From the NCBI GenBank assembly GCA_033557465.1, contig CM066037.1, positions 203,917,156 through 203,981,155 of the forward strand: 64,000 bases of DNA, given 5' to 3'. The stretch comes from Ichthyophis bannanicus (taxonomy: Eukaryota > Chordata > Amphibia > Gymnophiona > Ichthyophiidae). Below are positions 33,589 through 42,240 of the stretch, in pieces. The notes under the pieces were generated by a model. The model ran no database searches and was not told where the DNA came from. It worked only from the letters and a program-made list of their open reading frames with translations. Position 1 is the stretch's first letter. Every line of letters begins with the position of its first letter. The translations under genes were made by a program, and so were the position numbers.

Positions 33589-35074
33589 AGGCTGCTCGGG
33601 ATACGAATTTTGAGCATTCCCGAATGCCAGTGGACAAGGCTAGGAACCTCCGCAAAGGTTCCTCGGACAACCCAGCGGAGAATCCGGCTAGCTCTTTAGC
33701 CAGGTCTCGGAGATACATGCCCATGTATAGCTGGTAGGTCTGGACATGACACGCAAGCATAGAGCCCTGGAAACACTTCTTACCAAGGCCATCCAGGTTA
33801 CGGGCCTCCCTGCCAGGAGGCACCGAGGAGTGCATCTTCTGGCTCTTAAGACGATGCATGGCCGATTCCACTACCATGGAATGGTGTGGTAGCTGTGCTT
33901 TTTGGAAGCCAGGGCTCTTGCGGACTCGATAGATAGAATCGACCCGCTTGCTCAGGACCGGCGAGGAGGCCGGACTCTCCCACATGCGGAAGAGTAGTCG
34001 TTCCAGCATGGGAGGAACCGGTACAGTAAAGTGTTCCCTGGCGGGAGAGTCATACTGGAGGGCGTCGAGCTCTTCGGCTCGAGGCTCCTCCTCGGGATCC
34101 GCAGGGAAGGCCAAAGCCTTGGCCATATCCCTGACGAGGTCCGAGAACCGGGCATCCGCCGGGGGGGACTGCGTCCGAGGTTCGGACTCAGGTGAGTCCG
34201 AGGGGACACACCGAGTCCGAAAAGAATCAGGTGACTCTTCCTCTTCAGACTCCCAGACCGACTCCGACGAGGAATCGGTGGGGTCGGCCCGGGCAGGCCG
34301 CGGCGCCGGCCGCCCCGACGCCGAGGGAGTTGGCGTCGGCGACCTCGGTCCCGAACGGGAGGCCGAGGGTGACCTCGACCGAGGATCGACTCGAGTTCGC
34401 ATGGACTCGAGGATCGGCTCGGTCTCCGGGGTCGACTTAGACGTCGACGTCCCGGCGGTCGGGGCAGCGGCGCCAGCGAGGCTAGCGAGCAGTGCCCGCT
34501 GCTGGTCCATGAAGGCAGACAGTCTGCTCTCCAAGGCCGTCAACCTGAGTCCGACCTCAGGTGACTCAGCAGCCCCCGACTCGGGCCCCGACGGCGGCGG
34601 TCTCGGAGGCGAGTCCAGAAGGACCACAGGACTTACCCGAGCAGGCAGCTCCGACTCCACGCGAGGTCGCTTCGAGAGGTGCTCCTTCTCCAAGGACCCG
34701 GGACGGCTATCGGGGCTATGCGACCTGGCCCTCGCGGAGCCAGGAGCGTCCACCGACGCCGCCCTCGCGGGTTTCACCTTCCGTCGATGGTCCCCGGAGG
34801 GAGAACCCCTGTCGGAGGAACTCCGGCGACGGTCCGAGCTGGAACCTCTGGACGCCGAGGCCTCCGATGAGGTCCGGGTACGGCTGGGGTCAGCGAAGAT
34901 CCTATCCCGCTGATGCCGCCGACTTCTCAACGCTTTGGAGGACATTTTGCCACAGGCCCCACAGATCATTTCTTCATGATCCGGGCCCAGGCAGCGGAGG
35001 CAATTATCGTGTGTGTCAGTTAGTGACATATTTCGGTCACACTGACCACACCGCTTGAAACCACTGGCAGCCAT
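33167..35074 (-). CDS. B2 Gag-like protein
   Basis: An intact 635-codon frame from MAASGFKRCGQC. The N-terminus has eight metal-ligand-like residues: C9, C12, H22, C25, C28, H33, C38, C41 (CX2C, THDNCLRCLGPDH, CGAC). Then follow a basic, Ser/Arg-rich region (50-150), an acidic/Pro-rich part with SESVWESEEEESP, and a conserved helical region (SMVVESAMHRLKSQKMHS, GREARNLDGLGKKCFQG, LYMGMYLRDLAKEL). The tail is basic and Gln/Gly-rich. It is presumed to bind element RNA and form particles. I know no functional study of this exact form. The GC content and CpG are higher than in neighbouring dead copies. Confidence 0.88.
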   Translation of the reverse strand: MAASGFKRCGQCDRNMSLTDTHDNCLRCLGPDHEEMICGACGKMSSKALRSRRHQRDRIFADPSRTRTSSEASASRGSSSDRRRSSSDRGSPSGDHRRKVKPARAASVDAPGSARARSHSPDSRPGSLEKEHLSKRPRVESELPARVSPVVLLDSPPRPPPSGPESGAAESPEVGLRLTALESRLSAFMDQQRALLASLAGAAAPTAGTSTSKSTPETEPILESMRTRVDPRSRSPSASRSGPRSPTPTPSASGRPAPRPARADPTDSSSESVWESEEEESPDSFRTRCVPSDSPESEPRTQSPPADARFSDLVRDMAKALAFPADPEEEPRAEELDALQYDSPAREHFTVPVPPMLERLLFRMWESPASSPVLSKRVDSIYRVRKSPGFQKAQLPHHSMVVESAMHRLKSQKMHSSVPPGREARNLDGLGKKCFQGSMLACHVQTYQLYMGMYLRDLAKELAGFSAGLSEEPLRRFLALSTGIRECSKFVSRAAYDGFEASARVAAAGIGARRQAWLQSSDLEPWVQDKLVDVPCRGENLFSKPMDEKAAQLETETLTRTRLSRKTSAPSQKKKGSGKKSFYPRKAAAYTHYPQYQAPAAPQQGQQAKGRGNGSRRQQAPNPAPPAPAQQGGGF

Positions 35075-35329
35075 CGGGGGAAAAAGGGCCCCTGCGAGGT
35101 CAAAGGACCGGGCTGCCAGTGAAAAAACCGAAAACGAAACTGACTAAATCAGAAAAACCGAAAAAGAAGAAGAGGACTCGTGACCGGCGTCGCGAGTCCG
35201 GGCGGGAAAAAGACCGGCGTCGAACCGAAGGAAAAAAGAGAAAATTACGAATAAAATCAACTTTTTCGCGGGGACACGACGGGTACGTCTGTAGGGCTCC
35301 GCGGAAAAAAGAAGACTGGCTAAGATGGC

Positions 35330-35474
35330 ACCCTTGGGCGGGAAGGCGACCGCGCATGCGCGCTGCAATTCCCAAAGGCTTTCTTTGAAAGCTGGGGAAA
35401 ATTGCTCCGCGAGGGCTCCGTCGGCGCCGACGTCACCCATATGTGAGGACTGACTTCCTGCTTGGTCCTGGAGA
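35330..35474 (-). repeat. B2 left inverted terminal repeat (element sense)
   Basis: In element sense this begins TTCTCCAGGACCAAGCAGG. The palindrome CGTCGGCGCCGACG is at 35419-35432. A 92-base stretch with the TTTCAAAGAAAGCCTTTGGG block links it to the leader. Confidence 0.9.
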
Positions 35475-35483
35475 ACTGTGCTT

Positions 35484-36911
35484 TATGTGAACAAACTGGA
35501 GCATGGGTTCTTGTGCCCTCTGCTGAGAGGCAGTGGTCTTCTGCTCCTACTCCTGAGGGCAGTATACCTGCCAGGCCAGAACAACTCACTGACCTACAGA
35601 CTGTGCAGGGTTCTCGAGCTGCACGAGTGTCAGCTAGAACCCAGTGTGGCTGACTGGCTCTTTCAGCTCTGGCTGGAACCTGAGATGGACCTGTTCGCCA
35701 GTCCGGACAGCTACCAGTTGCTCCGCTTCTGCTCCCAGAATGTTCACCCCTCCATGGTGGTGGCGGACGTGTTCCCCATCACGTGGTCGAAAGGCCTCAT
35801 GTACGCCTTCCCACACACCACTAATTGCCAAGACATTGTTCAGGAACCCCCGTGACAAAGCCTCGTTCATCCTGATAGCGCCTTGATGGCTCAGGCAACC
35901 ATGGTTCCTGCTATGCCTCCAGCTATTGGTGGAGACTCTCATCCCGTTGGGGAAGTCTCCAGGGCTCCTGTCCCAGGAGGGGGGGGGGGCTCTCTTCTGC
36001 ACCCCTACTTTAGGTCCCTGTCTTTGACGGCTTGGCTACTGAAAGGATGACTCTAGTCCCCTTCAAACTCTGCTGGCCTCTCGTAAGATTTCCGCTAGGA
36101 AAGCATACGCCTTCAGATGGCGCAGGTTTTCAACTTGGTGTGCAGAGCCCGGGACCGACCAGTTCTCCTGCCCGGTGGGACTGGTGCTATAGTATCTTCT
36201 CCACCTCTCGCAATCTGGGCTTAAATCAAACTCCGTCAGGGTGCACCTCAGTGCCCTGGTGGCGCACCACCACCTGGTGGATGGCAAACACCTCTCGGTC
36301 CATCCGCTGGTGACCCACTTCCTGGTAGGTCTACTTTTATTGAACACCCCAGTTCACCCTCCGGTGACTGATTGGGACCTCAGTGTGGTACTGGGACAGC
36401 TCAGTTGCTCCGCACACACCCTAAATTACTTCTGAAGGTGGTGTCATCCTTCCACCTCATTCAGGAGATGGTATTTCCCACCTTCTTCCCAAGACCTCAC
36501 TCCAGTACGGGGGAGATGGTCCTCCACACCCTGGATTGTAAGAGGGCCTTGTCCTTCTACATCCAATGTACTCGGGGCCACCACAAAGCTGCTCAGCGTT
36601 TTGTCTCGTATGACCCCAGTAGACTTGGGGAGGCGGTGACCAAAAGTACAGTGTCTACCTCAGTGGCGGACTCTATTGCCGTCATCTGTGAGCAAGCGGG
36701 CTTTCTCTGGAAGGCTGAGTCATGCGCACCGTGTCAGGTCCATGGCGGCCTTGATGACAAACCTGTGCTCCGTCCTGACTATCGATATCTGCTGGGTCGC
36801 AATCTGGTCTTACAGTCCATACCTTCACAGCCCATTACTGCCTGGAAGGGGATTCCTGATGGGACAGTGCCTTTGGGCCAAGCTGTGCTCTTTAATCTTT
36901 TCAGGGTTTAG
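35484..36911 (+). pseudogene. B1 pol C-terminal part and recombinase (deleted, broken)
   Basis: It resumes RNase H (YVNKLEHG, VYLPGQNNSLTYRL), then the methyltransferase-like part (MDLFASPDS near 35687, KGLMYAFPH near 35793). The recombinase shows LNQTPSGCTSVPWW and LVAHHHLVDGKHL segments. It then jumps near 36410 from DWDLSVVLGQLS straight to HPKLLLKVVSSFHL. About 45 codons that hold the first catalytic Arg are missing. The HxxR block and tyrosine region are also scrambled by shifts. It ends LFNLFRV at 36911. Confidence 0.8.
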
Positions 36912-37084
36912 GCAACTCTTACTCTCCGTCCCTTCTGTGTTTAGGCTACCGGAGTTCTGGCTTCCATTGGACACAAGGGTCCTACTGTAGTCTGTAGCTA
37001 CGTACTTAATTGCTGCTGTTCACAGCTCCCCTTGAGGGCGATTGTGTTTTTTACTATGGGCTTTCGGTAGCCTGTAGCTGGGGA

Positions 37085-37180
37085 GTTCCATATGTGAGGA
37101 CTGACTTCCTGCCTGTTCCTGGAGAAAGCAGGTGTAACAGGTGTTCTCTGGAGACAGCAGGAATCAGTCCTCACAACCCT
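37085..37180 (+). repeat. B1 internal complementary region
   Basis: CATATGTGAGGACTGACTTC and CCTGTTCCTGGAGAAAGCA (left end complement) run into GTGTAACAGGTGTTCTCTGGAG (right end complement). There is a deletion at the joint compared with B4 (38861-38960). Confidence 0.8.
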
Positions 37181-37254
37181 CCCTCCTCCCCTTGGAGTTG
37201 CTCCTTTACCATCTTTTATTTTATTTTGCTGTCTCTTAACTATGTCATCTGAGC

Positions 37255-37435
37255 AAGATGGCACTCTTGGGCGGGAAGGGGGACCACGCATGCTTGGTAG
37301 CATCTCTCAAAGGCTTTCTTTGAAAGTTGGGGGGATGCTTCCATGAGTGCTCCGTTGGTGCTGACATCATCCATATGTGAGGACTGATTCCTGCTGTTCA
37401 TGGAGAACACCTGTTACCGGTGAGTAACTATGCTT
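37255..37435 (+). repeat. B1 right inverted terminal repeat
   Basis: This is the inverted partner of 2694-2870, ending CACCTGTTACCGGTGAGTAACTATGCTT. Confidence 0.85.
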
Positions 37436-37997
37436 TCTATGGAAGGCAGATTGGCATTAAGGGATGTTTTGGACCACAAGGTGGATTCCTTGCTGAGGAG
37501 CCTGTTTACTGTGGTGGCAGCTATTTTACAGCTGGTGGGTATGTACCAGCCTGCCATCTTGAGCCTTACTCCAGTGGATTCAATCTCTTCTGCCAGATGA
37601 TACGCCTATCTTTTGGAGTCAGCTGTGGCCTTCCTTTCTGATGCCATGTATGACTTGGTACATTTGGTGGACAGGGATAGTGCCCTAATGACTGTGTCAC
37701 AGCGTTGGAGTTGGCTCCAGCACTAGGCAGCAGATACATCCTCCAAAGCCCGGTTGACTCAGCTAGCCTTTAAGGGGAAGCTTCTGTTTGGAACTGATTT
37801 TGGAGAAGCTGATGAAGGACCACTAAGCAAGACAAAATTGCCTCCCAGATGACAGGTCCAATTATGCTGTGAAGCGTGCTAGTGCCTCTTTCTGGTCAGC
37901 CTCTGTCTGGTCATTCTCTGTCTGACCACCAAGGGCATGCAGGCCAGATTCCCAGGGGTCGCGGGACTATCATCATCACCAACCTGGAAAGCCTTTC
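37436..37997 (+). pseudogene. C1 gag, C-terminal part
   Basis: It continues C1 gag from 2693. Translation in changing frames gives SSKARLTQLAFKGKLLFGTD (about 37737-37796). This aligns with SSKFRLSKLPFKGRLLFGEA of C2 gag (about 53833-53892). Several stops are present. It ends where B4 entered at 37998. Confidence 0.75.
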
Positions 37998-38329
37998 TTC
38001 TCCAGGACCAAGCAGGAATTCAGTCCTCTCATATGGGTGTCATCGGCACCGATGAAGCCCCAGCGGAGCATTTCCCCAGCTTTCCATGAAAGCCTTTGAG
38101 AATGCTGGCACGCATGCGCGGTTCCCTTCCCGCCTAAAGGTGCCATCTTACCTCAGTCTCTTTTTTTCCGAGAAGCCCACCGGACGTGTGTCCTGTTCTC
38201 CCGGATAAAAATGATTTTTTCTTCGGCGATTTTTCGCTATTTTTCTCCAGTTCGACGCCGGTTCCCCTCCCGCCGGGTTCGGTACACCGGTATCAAGCCC
38301 GTTTATTTCTTTTTCGTTTTTTCTCGAAG

Positions 38330-38722
38330 CAGTCCTGCATACCCTGGACTGTAGAAGGGCCTTATCCTTCTACCTTGACCGTACGCAGGGACATAGAAGG
38401 GCTACTCAGCTCTTCGTCTCCTTTGACCCCAATAAGTTGGGGTTGGCTTTGTCCAAGCGTACCTTGTCCATCTGGGTGGCTGACTGTATCACCTGGGCTT
38501 ACAAGGTGGCTGACCTTCCTTTGCAGGGTAGGGTCACGTCCCATCGTGTCAGGGCAATGGCTCCCTCAGTGGCTCATCTCCGCTCTGTGCCCTTGGTAGA
38601 CATCTGCAGGGCTGCAACTTGGTCTTCAAGCCAGACTTTTGCGGCCCATTACTGTCTGGAGAGGGAGTCCTGTAGGGACAGTGCTTTTGGCCAAGCAGTA
38701 CTCTGAAATCTCTTTGAGGTTT
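38330..38722 (+). pseudogene. B4 tyrosine recombinase C-terminal remnant
   Basis: It starts abruptly after the leader with HTLDCRRALSFYLDRT-like coding. It keeps NKLGLALSKRTLSIWVADC, the HxxR block (HRVRAMAPS) and the tyrosine in HYCLERES. The first catalytic Arg and the core-binding part are missing, so it has no activity. Confidence 0.85.
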
Positions 38723-38860
38723 AGGCAACTCCTGCCCTCCTGCCCTCTGTTGGGCTACCAGTGGAGGTTGTGTCATTGAAAAGCCTTTTCTTTGATGCTG
38801 TGACTAGAGGGAGTTCTCTTGTTCAGCCTGGGTTCCTGGTAGCCCAGAGCTAGGGAGTCA

Positions 38861-38960
38861 CCCATATGTGAGGACTGACTTCCTGCTTGGTCCTGGAGAA
38901 AGAGTAGTTACTCACCTGTAACAGGTGTTCTCCAGGAGCAGCAGGAATCAGTCCTCACAA
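38861..38960 (+). repeat. B4 internal complementary region
   Basis: The complement of the left end (CCCATATGTGAGGACTGACT…GGTCCTGGAGAA) is followed by the complement of the right end (AGAGTAGTTACTCACCTGTAAC). It is complete, unlike that of B1. Confidence 0.88.
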
Positions 38961-39226
38961 CCCTCCCTCCTCCCCTTGGAGTTGCAGTTGTACATACTTT
39001 GTTTTACATTTTTGTGTACTGTTCTTAACTATGTCATTTGACTGAGGTAAGATGGCACCTTTAGGCGGGAAGGGAACCGCACATGCGTGCCAGCATTCCC
39101 AAAGGCTTTCATAGAAAGCTGGGGAAATGCTTCGCTGGGGCTTCATCGGCGCCGATGACACCCATATGTGAGGACTGATTCCTGCTGCTCCTGGAGAACA
39201 CCTGTTACAGGTGAGTAACTACTCTT

Positions 39227-41060
39227 TCCCCTCTGCTTCAGGTCCTCGAGCTCCTTCTCAGTTCTTTTGTCGAACACGTGGTCCCAGGGACTCTGTTCCC
39301 TCCAGAGGAGGACCCTCCTAGGCTACACAATGAAAGTTTGGGGGCCCATTTCCTGGTACCTTCGGTGGATGGCAGGCTTTCTCTTTTCTTTCAGGAATGT
39401 TCCTGGGCTACCAAGGATCACTGGGTGCTAGACAGCATTCAGTTCAGCTATGTCCTGGAGTACAGGGAGCCAATTCTTGATGTGTTCATCATTTTTCCTT
39501 GTGGGTTTGCGATTAAGGGTGCTGCGGTGCAGACTACATTGGTCAAGTTGCTACGCCTAAAGACTGTGGTGCTCGTACTCCCCCCCCCCCCCCCAGTTGA
39601 GCTGGACAAGGGCAGATACTTCATCTATTTTGTATTGTTAAAAAGAAAGACTGTTCCCTCTGACCCATTCTGGACCTCAAGATGATCAACAAACACTACG
39701 TTTTTGGATGGAAACGTTCCACTCCTTGATTCAAGTTATTCACCGGGGGGAGTTCTTGACTTCTCTGGATCTGGCCGAAGTGTATTTTCATATCTCGATA
39801 GAGGCGGATCAGCAGAATCAGCATTTTGCTATGTTTGGTTCTCACTATCAGTTCACCGCCCTCCCTTTCAGGCTTTCCAAGGTCATGGTGATAGCGTCTG
39901 CAGTGCCAAGGAATCTGTGTCCATCCCTATCTGGACAACTGGCTCATCCAAGCCTGTTCCTTATCAGAAGCGTCTCAGGTGATGTCCCGAGGGTGTCCTT
40001 TTTGGAAAGCCTCGGCTGGGTGATCAGTCAGGAAAAGGGCCAACTTCTGCCTGCCTTGGTGTTTCTGGGAGCCTGTTTCGTTACTCATGTGGGCAGAGTT
40101 TTCCTGCTAAAGGAGAAAGTCAGAAGACTGCTGTATTTCCTGGTGTTGTTTTGTGCGCAGCAGTCCCCCAGTCAGCTCCTCGGATTGATGGTGGCAACCA
40201 TATAGATGGTGTAGTGGGTGTTTGCTCACGTGCTCCAGCAATCCTTGCTGACTTGATGATCCCCGAGTTCTCAGAAGTTAGAGTGCAGGCTTCCGCTGCT
40301 GTTGATGGTGAAGATCAGCCTGTGGTGGTCGCGACAGCTCTGTCATCTGAGGAAGGACTTTCTGCTGGATGATTTCTCCTGGATCCTGCAGATGATGGAT
40401 GCCAGTCTCTCATACTGGGGAGCCCATTGTCAAGAGCATATGGCCCAGGGCTATTGGAAAGAGTGTGGTCTATCAACTGTCTCGAGGCAAGGGCAGTCAG
40501 GTTGGCTCTTTGGTGTTTCCTGCCCCTGCTTGAGGGCCAGGCAGTACTTTTGTTTTCAGACAATGCCACAGCAGTGGCTTATGTCATTCGGCAAGTCGGC
40601 AAAAGGAACGCTCTCCTGTTTGCCTGGAAAGAGAATAGCCTTCTAGCCCTGTCAGCACAGCACATTGCCGGGGTGGACAATGTGGAAGCAGACTTTCTCA
40701 TTTGGCACTCTCTGAATCATGACAAGTGGGAACTGAGACAAGAGGTGTTTCAGTTGATTCTGCGCTATTGGGGTCACCCCAAAATGGATCTGATGGTGAC
40801 CCGCTCTAATGCAAAATTTTGCTGCTGCTTCAGTCACCACACGGAGATGGGATCTGAGGGTATTGATGCCCTGACCCAGCCTTGGCCAGGTCGGCGGCCG
40901 CTGTATATATTTCTTCCAGGCACCTGAAGGGGCATGTGATTCAGCGTATATAATGCCACGTGGGCAGGATTGTTCTGGTAGTGCCGTATTGTCTGTGAAG
41001 AGCATGGTTTTGAGACCTGATGCATCTCCTGCAGTTGCCGCCTCTTTGGCCGCCTCCATC
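39227..41060 (+). pseudogene. C1 pol: RT, RNase H, methyltransferase-like (broken)
   Basis: RT relics: GRYFIYFVLLKRK (near 39610), GEFLTSLDLAEVYFHISI (catalytic Asp, near 39760), HYQFTALPFRLSKVMV, then a damaged LDDW region. RNase H: MDASLSYWGAHC (40397-40430), CLEARAVRLALW, LLFSDNATAVAYV and GVDNVEADFL. Methyltransferase-like: MDLMVTRSN (near 40785), with the FPP motif lost (LYIFLPG). A 15-base C run at 39580-39594 has shifted the frame. It aligns throughout with C2 pol. Confidence 0.82.
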
Positions 41061-41079
41061 TCGGGGGCAATTGCAGCAG

Positions 41080-41545
41080 GGACTGATTGTCCTGGAGGAC
41101 CCAGCTCCCTTCTCGCTTATGGCATGGCTCTTGAAAGAAGACTGCTAGCACGTAAGGGCAACTCTAGCAGTAATTTCTACTCTTAGTTCCTGGAAGTTGT
41201 TTACCAAGCTAGCATATTTATAGATAATGGTGCCTCTTTGAGTGCTGGTGCAGGGTGTGGCACTTGGCTCCTGAGGCAGCCAAGGTATCCTCCCTGTTGG
41301 CCTTTCTGTAGTATGGCCTAGAGTAGGGCCTCTCATTTAGCTCCCTGAAGGTTCAGGTGGCAGCTCTGACCTGTTTCCTTGGTGCGATGGTAGGCAAGTT
41401 TTTGGCCGTGCACCCGGACGTCTCACGTTTTCTCCAGGGGGTTAGGCATCTGCATCCCCCCTTTGGTCTGTGATCCTTTCCTGGGATCTGTGTCTGATGC
41501 TCAGTGCACTGATGGCAGCCACCTTTGAGCTGTTGAGGCGCTACC
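41080..41545 (+). pseudogene. C1 tyrosine recombinase, N-terminal part
   Basis: It starts with LAYGMALERRLLARKGNSS (about 41115-41165), matching LAYGLAIERARLKKKGYS of C2. Decayed core-binding coding continues to FELLRR at 41541, where a LINE inserted. It continues at 47656. Confidence 0.75.
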
Positions 41546-41854
41546 AAACCACATGTTCCTATGCATTCTCCCTTTATGCACCTAGCATATGTAATGCACT
41601 GCCTGGAAACCTTATAGCCTCTACTGACCTTGTAGACTTCCATAAGCTCCTGAAAGCCTACCTGTTTAAAGAGCATTTTGGAGATATAACTTAACCACTT
41701 ATACCACCATCATGAACTGAGAACTGTATTCTGAAGATTTAAATGTTGTACACCACTTGCCCCCTTCCCTTTAATCTTCCTAACCCCGACCATGTAACTT
41801 CCATTCCTTCCCCTCTCTTCCCTTATAAGCCCATTTAAGTTCCTACGTATTGTA

Positions 41855-42030
41855 TCTCCAGGAACAAGCAGGAATGAGTCTTCACATATGGGTATCGTCG
41901 GTACCGACGGAGCCTGCGCGGGAACGCTCCCCAGCGTCCAGAAGGAAAGCTTTTGGGAGCATCCCACAGTGCCTGTGTGCTGCCTTCCCGCCTTTCCCAA
42001 CCACCTCTCTCCAGTTATACTTTTCCGCGG
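41855..42030 (+). repeat. A4 left inverted terminal repeat
   Basis: It starts ATCTCCAGGAACAAGCAGG, with the palindrome CGTCGGTACCGACG at 41896-41909. The inverted partner 47310-47493 matches for more than 120 bases. Confidence 0.92.
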
Positions 42031-42240
42031 AGCCAGCAGGTCGTGTTCCTGTCACCGCTGAAGAGGTTCTTTATATTTCTTTATTTCTTTGGTCGCGCGT
42101 CTGCCTTCTTAGACGTCGGACCGGTACCGCCGGTCTTTTCTTCTTTCTTCTTTAAAGAAAAAACAAAAACAAAAAACCTACGTTTCCCACTTCTGTGCAT
42201 TTTTTGTTTTTGGGCCTTAGGCCTAGAAAAATTTTTCCTC

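Larger units (their letters stand above)
29711..35474 (-). mobile_element. B2: nearly intact family B DIRS element, inserted in the last bases of A2
   Basis: This is the best preserved DIRS copy. On the minus strand its order is left ITR (35330-35474), gag (35074-33167), RT/RNase H/methyltransferase-like (to 31255), recombinase (to 30218), ICR (29977-30082) and right ITR (29711-29890). Gag and pol are fully open, and the recombinase has a single in-frame TAG. Many CpGs remain, consistent with recent insertion. It sits inside the terminal GTAAGTA|ACTGTGCTT of A2. Confidence 0.93.
37998..39226 (+). mobile_element. B4: internally deleted family B DIRS element (1.2 kb)
   Basis: The ends TTCTCCAGGACCAAGCAGG and CAGGTGAGTAACTACTCTT are present, with ITRs 37998-38170 and 39045-39226 and an ICR at 38861-38960. 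Between leader and ICR only the last part of the recombinase remains (38330-38722). Gag, RT and most of the recombinase are deleted. Size and intact ends suggest a non-autonomous copy mobilised by relatives. C1 resumes at 39227. Confidence 0.88.

Noticed and set aside
33948..34913. A 321-codon plus-strand open frame opposite B2 gag
   Set aside because: It is antisense to an intact coding frame with high GC. No domain or relative in other copies.
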